A DNA stretch of 64,000 bases from Bdellovibrio sp. BCCA (GTDB lineage: Bacteria > Bdellovibrionota > Bdellovibrionia > Bdellovibrionales > Bdellovibrionaceae). The notes below the pieces were generated by a model. It worked only from the letters and a program-made list of their open reading frames with translations, did not search any database and was not told the origin of the DNA. The position numbers and the translations under genes are program-made. The first letter of the stretch is position 1, and every line of letters starts with the position of its first letter. Positions 44,696-52,656 of the stretch are shown here, in pieces. The stretch spans positions 124,001 through 188,000 of the forward strand of contig NZ_JBBNAC010000001.1 in assembly GCF_037996825.1 (NCBI RefSeq). The letters run 5' to 3'.

Positions 44696-45252
44696 GCACC
44701 CAAGATGTCCTAATCAGAATTCAAGCAACTCCAAATCCCAACGCGTGGAAGTTCGTGTTGGATCGTCCTGTGTTGAACGAAGGCAAAGCGACTTATGCTG
44801 ATGCCAAAGAAGCCGATCAAAGTCTTTTGGCTTCAGCATTGTTTCAAGTTGAAGGAGTCCGTCAGGTTCACTTTTTCCAAAACGTGATCACGATCACTCA
44901 CAACTTCGATGCCGATCCAGAAGAGATTCAAAAAAATGTCTGCTCTGTGATTCAAACTCGCATGCCAGCGCACAATCCAAATCAAACGCAATTCGATGAA
45001 AAGAAAATGCGCAGAGCAAATCTTCCTCCGGAAGTTCAGCAGATCGAAGAGATCTTGGACCAAACAGTGCGCCCGGGCCTTCAAGGCGACGGTGGCGACT
45101 TGGATGTTGTGAAGTATGAAGACAATAAGCTTTACGTTTTCTATCAAGGAGCGTGTGGAACTTGTCCAAGTGCGACTTCTGGAACCTTGATGGCGATTGA
45201 AGGAATCTTAAGGGATCAATTCAATCCAACGATTGAAGTTATTCCCGTCTAA
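44692..45252 (+). CDS. Nfu-type FeS carrier
   Basis: 186 residues. An N-terminal Nfu_N domain (RIQATPNPNAWKFVLDRPV) and a C-terminal NifU-like domain with GACGTCPSAT, the C-x2-C that holds a 4Fe4S cluster at about 154-157. It carries finished clusters to apoproteins and closes the operon. The Nfu_N plus NifU layout is like that of human NFU1 and bacterial homologues, unlike E. coli NfuA which has an A-type domain. Confidence 0.92.
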   Translation: MSTQDVLIRIQATPNPNAWKFVLDRPVLNEGKATYADAKEADQSLLASALFQVEGVRQVHFFQNVITITHNFDADPEEIQKNVCSVIQTRMPAHNPNQTQFDEKKMRRANLPPEVQQIEEILDQTVRPGLQGDGGDLDVVKYEDNKLYVFYQGACGTCPSATSGTLMAIEGILRDQFNPTIEVIPV

Positions 45253-45280
45253 TATTCTTTAATTCAGAATGTGCCGACAT

Positions 45281-45317
45281 AAGCCCTTACCAGAAATGGT
45301 GGGGCTTTCATATTTTA
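45281..45317 (+). terminator. intrinsic terminator of the suf operon
   Basis: AAGCCC (45281-45286) pairs with GGGCTT (45302-45307) and an inner ACC/GGT stem; TTTCATATTTT follows. Confidence 0.7.
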
Positions 45318-45363
45318 GTCTAGGTGACTTGAGCCTAAGAGTCCTTTTTCCGATAAGACCGTT

Positions 45364-45780
45364 ATGGTCAAAGATCAAATTTTTACAGCTAAAAATGAAT
45401 TTGAGCTTTATGAGGCGTTAAGAGGAAAAGTTTCCGTCGATGATTTTATCGATGGTCATATCGTGGTCGGACACATTTGTAAAAATTCTGAAAGTAGCTA
45501 TCGACTAACCGAGATATTTGTTCACACCGATATTTTAAAGAACTTTGAATTTCAAAAAAAGTTTCCTGAAGGGGATTGCTTTTGGGTACTTGATGCGCGC
45601 GGCGACTTTGAAGAGATGTCGTTCGGTGGAAATATATTTCACGTTACCGTCGTTATTACTGAAGTCACTTCGTGGGTAACCGAATTTGACGTCGCGGAAA
45701 CAAACGCAGAGTTCGACAACTTCATTCTGCGTCAATTAAGAGGTTCGTTATCTTCTGTGAGCAAAAAGCTGGCGGGCTAA
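45364..45780 (+). CDS. small soluble orphan protein
   Basis: 138 residues, acidic, no signal peptide or membrane helix. It alternates strands and helices (DFIDGHIVVGHICK; FEEMSFGGNIFHVTVVITEV), so a compact alpha/beta domain is likely. No family is recognised. It converges with the next small gene, overlapping by 4 bases. ATG at 45364 has no strong Shine-Dalgarno sequence, so the start could be later. Confidence 0.55.
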   Translation: MVKDQIFTAKNEFELYEALRGKVSVDDFIDGHIVVGHICKNSESSYRLTEIFVHTDILKNFEFQKKFPEGDCFWVLDARGDFEEMSFGGNIFHVTVVITEVTSWVTEFDVAETNAEFDNFILRQLRGSLSSVSKKLAG

Positions 45781-46106
45781 GTCTTGTAATCAAATAATTT
45801 TTCAATGGCCGCCATGCATATTTCCGTGGGACGACGAGCGGTTTTTACTCTAAGCTCTTTCATTAAATAAAAGGCTAAAGGTTCTGTCTTGATGTATGTC
45901 GTTGAAACTTTCCAGTCTCCACCTATGGCTATTCTGCGCCTTAAAAGAAGCAGTCTTTTATTTGTAAGTCCATTCTTTATAAACAGTTCTGTCGCTGTTT
46001 CCTCGAATGCAAGATTCACAATTTGATTCTTTTCAGAATTGGTTAGTCCCAATAGGTTTCTGGCCGCGATATAGGATTGAATTATTTTTGAGCGATTTAT
46101 TTCCAT
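45777..46106 (-). CDS. small basic helical orphan protein
   Basis: 109 residues, basic, mostly helical, no signal. RSKIIQSYIAARNLLG and RLLLLRRRIAIGGDW are the notable segments; this kind of basic helical protein may bind nucleic acid, but no motif proves it. It converges with the previous gene. No family recognised. Confidence 0.5.
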   Translation of the reverse strand: MEINRSKIIQSYIAARNLLGLTNSEKNQIVNLAFEETATELFIKNGLTNKRLLLLRRRIAIGGDWKVSTTYIKTEPLAFYLMKELRVKTARRPTEICMAAIEKLFDYKT

Positions 46107-46191
46107 GAACGGCAGCGATGGAAATAGTGTGCCTATAACGGTGGAGCTTTAAACCGTGACAAGATGAAGAGGGAAGACGACTTTCGGATTC

Positions 46192-46746
46192 TTAGCGGCG
46201 GGATTTTTCAGTGCCGAGTTGCTCGTCAGCAGATTTTTTCATCTCCGGAGCAACAGCTTCCCAAGTATCTTCAGGACGACTTGCAACGACGGCCGAGTTC
46301 CCTAGAACTTGGTTGCCTGCAGAGCCTGACGCTTGTAGTGAAATCAATCTTTGTTTTTCTTTATTAAAACCACTCACAGTGATTTTGAGTTCCACGATCT
46401 GACCCATCTTAACGCCAGCCAAAGTTTCACTTTGTTGGCCTTCAACGATTTGCACGTCTTCAGGTAAGTTCCATTCATACGAAAGATCGCCTTGCAGGTT
46501 TTGATTTACAAGCACGCGACCTGTGATTTCAACGTCGTCATTACCTTCTTGTGGAATATTATGAGGAGCTGCGATTTCAACCTTGAGCAAAGCCAAGTGT
46601 TTGCCCACGGGAGCTGGAACCCAAGGAATTTTTCCTTCTTTTACCGAAGATGGAACGCGCTTCTTCTCTTTATTAGAGAAATAAGCCGCGCCGGAAATTC
46701 CGAATATAAGACCCAAAATCAGGGTTAAGGCTGTTCTGTTCCGCAT
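46192..46746 (-). CDS. membrane-anchored periplasmic protein of unknown function
   Basis: 184 residues. Hydrophobic N-terminus (about 6-22) without a clear cleavage site, so probably an anchor. The rest has alternating strands (LALLKVEIAAPHNIP; VEITGRVLVNQN; GQIVELKITVSGFNKEK) typical of an Ig-like beta-sandwich. Its start overlaps the last 22 bases of the metalloprotease gene, so the two are co-expressed and may work together at the cell surface. No family named. Confidence 0.65.
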   Translation of the reverse strand: MRNRTALTLILGLIFGISGAAYFSNKEKKRVPSSVKEGKIPWVPAPVGKHLALLKVEIAAPHNIPQEGNDDVEITGRVLVNQNLQGDLSYEWNLPEDVQIVEGQQSETLAGVKMGQIVELKITVSGFNKEKQRLISLQASGSAGNQVLGNSAVVASRPEDTWEAVAPEMKKSADEQLGTEKSRR

Positions 46747-48704
46747 ACTTGCGCTCCGTCTTTGTAGAGTTTGTAAGTCGAGGTGCCGTTCATCTGAGCG
46801 GATGTTTTTCCATAAGCATTTACTTTAACATTAAGGACGTAATAACCTGCAGGCAGACCTGCCAAAGAAATTGATTCCGTAGTTCCGCTTGTGCGACTAG
46901 ATTTTGCGACGTAAGGACTGGAATATCCGCCATACCAATAGTCGTCCTCGAAGTATACATATGATCCGTAATATAAAACCAAATCCAGATCAGGGGCATT
47001 TCCAGTCGCCGTGTAAGTCATGCTGAGCGTTGTTGAGCTTCCATTGTGGTAGTATAAGTAAAAATCGTTATTCTTCTGTTGATTCGAATGATTTACTGGA
47101 TCTTTAACTCCCATTTTCGTTTCGGGTGCGGCTGCAGATATGCCAATCCCAACACATGTTGCTGGAGTTAAGTAATATGCATAGTCTTGAGTATTTTTGT
47201 TTTGTTTTTCCTCAGTTAAAATATCATCCCATTTTGTGTCGGGAGTAACATTTTGCGAGAGAAGCCAGTTAAACAAACCAATATTCGGTACTGGGAATTT
47301 TCCCGAATTTCTTAAACTGTAAGGAACCGGATTAGATCTACTATTTCCAGTTGTATTTTCTCCGGAAAAAGTTTTCCAAACATTTGCAAAGGCGACGCCG
47401 CCGCCAAACTTTCCTGTGTCGTAGGATGCAGTTGTTCTGCGAGTAGATTTATATAAAGTTCGTGCAATTGAGACCTCACGGAATGTTCCCGTTCCTGGAA
47501 GATCGCTGGCAACATCATCAGGTTCTGCACCGGTATTTCCAACGGCTGCAAGATTGAAGGAAATTCCTACTCCCGCGCTGCCACCACCTTTGTATCCGTA
47601 TGTATCAACATAGTAGTGATAACGTTTAATAGTTGGAATGCGAGACTCGTCAGGTGAAATTTTGTTATCGTCATACGCATTTGCGCCTGTTAAGACAGCC
47701 GATTGAAGATAATTTGCCCACCCTTCGCTCCACGCAAGTCGAGCATCAATAATAAAGTTACCGTTGTGGGATCCACCTGGAGATTCAGAATGTCCGTAGG
47801 CATCTTCTAGGAAATGACCGTATTCATGTAGAATGACGGAGTCATCGAAGTGATCTGTATCCGCACTCTTAACGTCGCCGTTGCTGCCACCTAAGATATA
47901 AAGTTTTCTTTCGCCGGGGGAATAAAAAGAAAGTGGCGTGGAGGAGTTAAAATAAGTGTATGGGTTGAATCCAGCCTTCCAATAAACTGTGACTTTGTCT
48001 GCGACCCACCAAACGTTTGCGTCGGTACTGGGGACTCCTGTTCCGCTGTTATTCTTGCCGATGTTACGACGAATATATTCATTCGCAATCAAGATATCGA
48101 AATAAATATTGAAGGCGCCACCCTCAATTTTAGAAGACAAATTTTCGTTCGCTTGTGCATAAACTGGGGTACTAGTTAAGTCTTTTGTAGTTCCAGCGGC
48201 AACGTCCGCTGAGGTAATCGTAAAGTTTTGTGAGATATAGTAGGGATTGTTTTGGTAGATATCTTCTAGAACGCTGATTTTTAAATAATCATTATATGCA
48301 CGCGAAAAAACTCGCAAAGTATAAGTGCCAGCTGTCTTTGGAATTTGAAAGTCAGCGATTCCTTGAGTTGTTGTTTCGCCCTGTTGAATGCGATTGCCCT
48401 CGGAATCATATATATGGAATTCAGCGAAAGGAATAGGAATGGCATCCGTGGCACTGACCACACTGCTGAGACCATTTAAGCTACCAGGGGCAGGATTGAA
48501 ATCCAACTGACGATACAAAAACTTCGCCGACATCTGCACGCGCAGACCATTCGTTACCGTCGTAGGTTTTCCATAATAAGCAGGCTCAGAGGACGCAGGT
48601 CCCTTCGACGCGAAGTCGTTGCCCTGAAAGGAGCCGCCGCCACAGGCAGAAAGAAGTAGTGAGAGGATGCTAATAGCAGCCGCTAAAATCCAGCGTAAAT
48701 TCAT
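46725..48704 (-). CDS. lipoprotein zinc metalloprotease
   Basis: 659 residues. Lipobox LLLSACGGG (Cys21). A prealbumin-like/carboxypeptidase-regulatory domain lies at about 90-140. The catalytic centre is HEYGHFLED (His293, Glu294, His297) with a likely third ligand Glu327 in AWSEGWANYL, the gluzincin layout. Residues about 545-655 look like a pre-peptidase C-terminal (PPC) domain, with DLDLVLYYGS and GLPAGYYVLNVKV. Such proteases are exported and may act on prey or host proteins; the target is unknown. The upstream 349-base gap holds a GTC-N9-GAC type palindrome. Confidence 0.82.
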   Translation of the reverse strand: MNLRWILAAAISILSLLLSACGGGSFQGNDFASKGPASSEPAYYGKPTTVTNGLRVQMSAKFLYRQLDFNPAPGSLNGLSSVVSATDAIPIPFAEFHIYDSEGNRIQQGETTTQGIADFQIPKTAGTYTLRVFSRAYNDYLKISVLEDIYQNNPYYISQNFTITSADVAAGTTKDLTSTPVYAQANENLSSKIEGGAFNIYFDILIANEYIRRNIGKNNSGTGVPSTDANVWWVADKVTVYWKAGFNPYTYFNSSTPLSFYSPGERKLYILGGSNGDVKSADTDHFDDSVILHEYGHFLEDAYGHSESPGGSHNGNFIIDARLAWSEGWANYLQSAVLTGANAYDDNKISPDESRIPTIKRYHYYVDTYGYKGGGSAGVGISFNLAAVGNTGAEPDDVASDLPGTGTFREVSIARTLYKSTRRTTASYDTGKFGGGVAFANVWKTFSGENTTGNSRSNPVPYSLRNSGKFPVPNIGLFNWLLSQNVTPDTKWDDILTEEKQNKNTQDYAYYLTPATCVGIGISAAAPETKMGVKDPVNHSNQQKNNDFYLYYHNGSSTTLSMTYTATGNAPDLDLVLYYGSYVYFEDDYWYGGYSSPYVAKSSRTSGTTESISLAGLPAGYYVLNVKVNAYGKTSAQMNGTSTYKLYKDGAQVCGTEQP

Positions 48705-48843
48705 ACTGAACTTATCGGACTTAAAAAAGCATCACTGAACGTGAGAACACTGTAAAACTTGTTTAAAGTTTTCTGATTTTTGGTGAAGTTTTTTACAGGA
48801 CTGTCTCAATGAGAGAAGGAATCTTCAGAGGAGAAAACAAATT

Positions 48844-48858
48844 GTCTTAGAGTGAGAA
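48844..48858. promoter_or_regulatory. GTC-N9-GAC-like palindrome upstream of the metalloprotease gene
   Basis: GTCTTAGAGTGAGAA differs from the site at 26195 in only two of 15 bases. It is 140 bases upstream of the metalloprotease start. Candidate operator. Confidence 0.45.
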
Positions 48859-48973
48859 AATAAAAAAAGGTCCGATGGCCACTCTGAAACATAAACCTGT
48901 TTTAGCTAAGGTGGGTGACCATTATAACAACTTTAGGCTTCTCAGTACGAGCTGAGCTTGCTCACCATTGTCA

Positions 48974-48984
48974 GGGACAGTCCC
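48974..48984. repeat. REP-like GGGACAGTCCC palindrome
   Basis: GGGAC-A-GTCCC, flanked by CAGGGA and CCCAAAAA. The core resembles the palindromic heads of REP-type intergenic repeats, but a single copy here cannot prove it. Confidence 0.35.
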
Positions 48985-49053
48985 CAAAAATATGCTTGTA
49001 AGGTTTAATTTCGATGAGCTTTACGCCGTCGAACCTCTGACTGTTATTCTATC

Positions 49054-49338
49054 ATGTCTTTCAAACCCGTCAACGAAACCAGACTCTTACTTTCAGGCAA
49101 AGCTGCCGATAAATTGCTTATGACGCCAGAAAAGCTCGATTTTATTTTTCCGTTCGTTGTTTTTTTCTATGGACTCCTGATGGTTCTTGTGTTGGAGAAC
49201 CCTGTCCTGGTGCGCATCGGCCAAGAGCGCATGGGTGAAGCGTTTCACAACCTTTCCCGTCACAAAACTCTCGGTTGGGTGTGTTTTTTCGTCGGCGGAT
49301 TGTGGTCCGCGCAGAATGTCTGGTACTCTGCTCTTTAA
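49054..49338 (+). CDS. small two-helix membrane protein
   Basis: 94 residues with two hydrophobic helices (about 30-50 and 74-90) joined by a short basic loop; IFPFVVFFYGLLMVLVLENP is the first. No family recognised and no Shine-Dalgarno sequence is plain. It lies 37 bases before xseA on the same strand, so it is probably in that operon. Confidence 0.55.
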   Translation: MSFKPVNETRLLLSGKAADKLLMTPEKLDFIFPFVVFFYGLLMVLVLENPVLVRIGQERMGEAFHNLSRHKTLGWVCFFVGGLWSAQNVWYSAL

Positions 49339-49375
49339 TTGACTCAAAGCGGGGAGCCCATTAGCTTGGACTTCC

Positions 49376-50782
49376 ATGTCAGACGTACCAAATCAAGCTC
49401 TTCGCAAAACTGAAATTTCGGCACAAGCCACTCTCGGCGCTATGGATGTAGCTCCGCGCGGAAATGAGCCATCAGTTCTTTCGGTTGAGCAACTCAATGT
49501 CTACATCAAACAACTTCTTGAAGGCCAAGTCGGCATGGTGTGGGTGAAGGGCGAGATCTCGAACTTCAAAGCTCATACATCAGGACATTTTTATTTCAGT
49601 CTCAAAGATGCCAAATCACAAATTACTGCGGTGATGTTTCGCGGGCACAACGCGCGTTTGAAATTCAAACCGACGGACGGCATGGAAGTGATCGTGCGCG
49701 GACGTATTTCTGTGTACGAACCTCGCGGCAACTATCAACTCATGTGCGAGATGATGGAGCCCGTAGGTGCCGGAGCTTTGCAAAAAGCTTTTGAGCAGCT
49801 GAAAACAAAACTGAAAGCGGAAGGTCTTTTTGAATCGGCAAGAAAAAAACCGATTCCGACATTTCCAAGACACATTGCTATTGTGACGTCACCAACGGGT
49901 GCTGCAATTCGCGATATTCTCAATGTGCTTTCTCGTCGTGCGCGCTCTATCCAAGTCACAGTGGTTCCAACGATTGTTCAAGGTGAGGCGGCAGCTCCGC
50001 AAATTCGTGAAGCTTTCAAAAAAGCCGTGGCACTTCCCGGTGTTGATGTCGTGATCATCGGCCGCGGTGGTGGATCTATTGAAGACATGTGGTGCTTTAA
50101 TGATGAGGCCTTAGCGCGTTTGATTGCCGCAAGTCCTTTGCCGGTGATTTCGGCGGTGGGGCATGAAATCGATTTCACCATTGCGGATTTCGTCGCTGAC
50201 CTTCGCGCACCGACACCTTCCGCAGCCGCAGAGCTTGTCGCGAAAAGTGCGGGTGAGTTAGGTACCAAAGTTAAATCTTTGGAAAGAATGCTTCATCTTT
50301 CTTTTGAGAAGAAGATGAAGTTCTTAACGGAGAAAATCCGTGGCTTATCAAAACGTCTTGTAGATCCGCAACGCCGTTTGCAAGATTTAGAATTGCGTAA
50401 TGATGATCTTTTAAATCGTCTTGAATTTGCCATGAATCGTCGCTTGTCAGAGCACCACCATCGCGTTGAACTTTTGACAGAGAAGTTGGGAAATCCCGAA
50501 GACCTCATTGAAGAAAAGAAAAAAGATCTGGAATATTTAAGAGCTCACATGGAAAAGGCTTTGGCCTTTTCTATTGAGAAAAAGAATGCGCGTATGGCGC
50601 GTTTGATGTCTGTCTTGGACAGCTTAAGTCCTCTGAAAGTTGTTGAAAGAGGCTATTCAATTGTGACTAAAAAAAATGAAGTTATTAAATCAGCGAGCCA
50701 AGTTAAAAAAGGCGATGTCATCGACGTTCGCTTGGCCCAGGGTTCACTGACCGCTGTCGTTGACAGTGTGAAGGAGGAATAA
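49376..50782 (+). CDS. xseA: exodeoxyribonuclease VII large subunit
   Basis: 468 residues. OB-fold N-terminal domain (VKGEISNFKAHTSGHFYFSL), then the catalytic part with PTGAAIRDI, IGRGGGSIEDMWCFNDE and SAVGHEIDFTIADFVAD, and coiled coil (about 300-420). With XseB it degrades single-stranded DNA. The first 30 residues are an extra N-terminal lead. Its stop is 1 base before xseB. Confidence 0.95.
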   Translation: MSDVPNQALRKTEISAQATLGAMDVAPRGNEPSVLSVEQLNVYIKQLLEGQVGMVWVKGEISNFKAHTSGHFYFSLKDAKSQITAVMFRGHNARLKFKPTDGMEVIVRGRISVYEPRGNYQLMCEMMEPVGAGALQKAFEQLKTKLKAEGLFESARKKPIPTFPRHIAIVTSPTGAAIRDILNVLSRRARSIQVTVVPTIVQGEAAAPQIREAFKKAVALPGVDVVIIGRGGGSIEDMWCFNDEALARLIAASPLPVISAVGHEIDFTIADFVADLRAPTPSAAAELVAKSAGELGTKVKSLERMLHLSFEKKMKFLTEKIRGLSKRLVDPQRRLQDLELRNDDLLNRLEFAMNRRLSEHHHRVELLTEKLGNPEDLIEEKKKDLEYLRAHMEKALAFSIEKKNARMARLMSVLDSLSPLKVVERGYSIVTKKNEVIKSASQVKKGDVIDVRLAQGSLTAVVDSVKEE

Positions 50783-50783
50783 C

Positions 50784-51008
50784 ATGGATTTTGAGAAGAA
50801 GCTCAGCCGCCTCGAAGAGATCGTGCAAAAGATGGAAAAAGGAGATTTGGCTTTAGAAGAATCTCTGAAACTTTTTGAAGAAGGCGTAAAACTTTCTCGC
50901 GAGTGCCATCAGCGTTTGAATGAAGCAGAAGCAAAAGTAAAACTTTTGATGTCTGTAGGCGCCGATGGTAAACCTGTTGTGACGGATTTCACTCCAGAGG
51001 AAAACTAA
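50784..51008 (+). CDS. xseB: exodeoxyribonuclease VII small subunit
   Basis: 74 residues. FEKKLSRLEEIVQKMEKGDL and ALEESLKLFEEGVKLSREC are the two conserved helices. Several copies bind one XseA. It lies between xseA and ispA in a common order in bacteria. Confidence 0.95.
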   Translation: MDFEKKLSRLEEIVQKMEKGDLALEESLKLFEEGVKLSRECHQRLNEAEAKVKLLMSVGADGKPVVTDFTPEEN

Positions 51009-51009
51009 A

Positions 51010-51879
51010 TTGGACTTGGCTATTCAACTTGAAAAAGAAATCGCAAACCGTGTAGAGACTGTGAATCAGTATGTGGAAAAGTATCTTTCCGCAATGGATC
51101 TGCCACAGGGTGACGCGATTTCCGAGTTGAGAAAGTCCATGCTTTATTCCGCGACGAATGGCGGAAAACGTTTCCGTCCTGTGTTGTCTTTGCTGGTTGC
51201 GGAACTTTTTGGTTGCTCGCAAGAGCGTATCCTTCCTTTTGCAACAGCTGTTGAATTGATTCATACATATTCTTTGATTCACGACGATCTTCCCTGCATG
51301 GATAACGATGATGTTCGTCGTGGTAAGCCAACGAATCACAAAGTCTTCGGTGAAGATTTCGCATTGCTTGCTGGGGATGCACTATTGACCGAGGCATTTT
51401 TATTGATCGCCGACGGTTACAGCGACACAAGTTTTCTTGTGGGACAACTGACACGTCTTCTTTCTGAAGCCGCAGGTGTGCGTGGTATGGTCGGTGGGCA
51501 AGCTATTGATCTTCGCGCAGGCCAAAAGAAATTTTCAAAAGAAGAACTTACGCACTTACATCTTTTAAAAACAGGTGCTTTGATCCGCGTCGCTGTTGAG
51601 GGAGCCTCCGTCATCGCCGGGGCTCGTCCAACGGATATCGAAAGCTTGCGCAAATTCGGTGAAGGTCTGGGGCTTGCGTTCCAAGTGGCTGATGATGTTT
51701 TAGATCACGGTGAAAAAGATCAAGACCAAAGAAGCTTCACCGGCATTATGGGTCTTGAAGGCACAAAAACATATCTTCAAGAGATCAGCAAAAACACTTT
51801 AGCAGAACTTCACAAAGTTTCTGCCGAAGCACCGATGTTGGAATACCTCATCAGCTTCAATCAAAATCGTCAGGTTTAA
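51010..51879 (+). CDS. ispA: farnesyl/geranyl diphosphate synthase
   Basis: 289 residues. First aspartate-rich motif DDLPCMDNDD (92-101), second DDVLD at about 229-233, plus GGKRFRPVL. It condenses isopentenyl diphosphate with allylic diphosphates for undecaprenol and quinone chains. The start is TTG at 51010, directly after xseB; no ATG is in frame until residue 29, which is too late. Confidence 0.93.
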   Translation: MDLAIQLEKEIANRVETVNQYVEKYLSAMDLPQGDAISELRKSMLYSATNGGKRFRPVLSLLVAELFGCSQERILPFATAVELIHTYSLIHDDLPCMDNDDVRRGKPTNHKVFGEDFALLAGDALLTEAFLLIADGYSDTSFLVGQLTRLLSEAAGVRGMVGGQAIDLRAGQKKFSKEELTHLHLLKTGALIRVAVEGASVIAGARPTDIESLRKFGEGLGLAFQVADDVLDHGEKDQDQRSFTGIMGLEGTKTYLQEISKNTLAELHKVSAEAPMLEYLISFNQNRQV

Positions 51880-51885
51880 TTATTT

Positions 51886-52656
51886 ATGTCTGAAAAAAAG
51901 CGTCTGGATGTCTATCTTGTTGAAAAAGGATTGGCCCAGTCGCGCACGCACGCTCAGGAATTGATTGATGCGGGTCAGGTTTTTCAATTTGATGGTTCTC
52001 AAAAAAAACCACTAAAAAAATCCAGCCTTTCCGTAACTGAGGACATGCAGATCCTTGTTGAAGAAGGACCCGCGAATCGTTTTGTCTCTCGTGGAGGCTT
52101 GAAGCTAGAGGGTGCATTAGAGCATCTCAAGCTTTCCGTGAAAGATCTCAAAGTTCTCGATGTGGGGATTTCAACGGGGGGATTTACGGACTGCCTTTTA
52201 CAAAATGGAGCCGCTCAAGTTCTTGGAGTCGATGTTGGTCACGGACAGGTGAATCCGGAGCTTTTAAAAAATCCGCGCCTTCAAGTCATTGAAGGAATCA
52301 ACGCCCGAAATCTTTCGCAAGAGGCTGAAGTTCTTAAGGCAACACCGCAAGAAAAATTCGATCTTGCGGTCATGGATGTTTCTTTTATTTCGATCTCTTT
52401 GATTATCCCTCAATTAGTTCATTTTCTTAAGACCGAAGGCCATCTTTTGAGTCTGGTTAAACCCCAATTCGAAGTCGGCGTTGACGGCTTGTCAAAGGGG
52501 GGTATAGTCAAGGATGCCTCGTTGTATAAAGACGTTGAAACGCGTGTGAAAGAAGTCTGCGCGAAACACGGTTTGAAAGTGATCGACTATTTTTCTTCTC
52601 CGATTCAAGGAAAGGATGGCAATAATGAGTTCTTTGTCTTTGCTAAAAAAGTCTAG
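51886..52656 (+). CDS. tlyA: TlyA family 2'-O-ribose rRNA methyltransferase
   Basis: 256 residues. N-terminal S4 RNA-binding domain (LDVYLVEKGLAQSRTHAQEL) and an FtsJ-like SAM domain (VLDVGISTGGFTDCLLQNG; DVSFISI). TlyA methylates 16S and 23S rRNA at ribose. The old label of haemolysin is not supported. Its end overlaps the next gene by 32 bases, and it lies 6 bases after ispA. Confidence 0.93.
   Translation: MSEKKRLDVYLVEKGLAQSRTHAQELIDAGQVFQFDGSQKKPLKKSSLSVTEDMQILVEEGPANRFVSRGGLKLEGALEHLKLSVKDLKVLDVGISTGGFTDCLLQNGAAQVLGVDVGHGQVNPELLKNPRLQVIEGINARNLSQEAEVLKATPQEKFDLAVMDVSFISISLIIPQLVHFLKTEGHLLSLVKPQFEVGVDGLSKGGIVKDASLYKDVETRVKEVCAKHGLKVIDYFSSPIQGKDGNNEFFVFAKKV

Larger units (their letters stand above)
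48705..49053. other. 349-base intergenic region
   Basis: It lies between divergent genes and so should hold both promoters. I see the palindrome at 48844, a smaller TCTCA-A-TGAGA repeat near 48814, the palindrome TGAGC-TT-GCTCA at 48953-48964 and GGGACAGTCCC at 48974-48984, but no ORF or RNA gene. Confidence 0.6.

Noticed and set aside
50263-50268. GGTACC inside xseA as a further member of the palindromic repeat family
   Set aside because: Only six bases match and it is in conserved coding sequence without the flanking arms.
51886-52656. Haemolysin toxin label for tlyA
   Set aside because: S4 plus FtsJ domains show an rRNA methyltransferase; the toxin name is historical.
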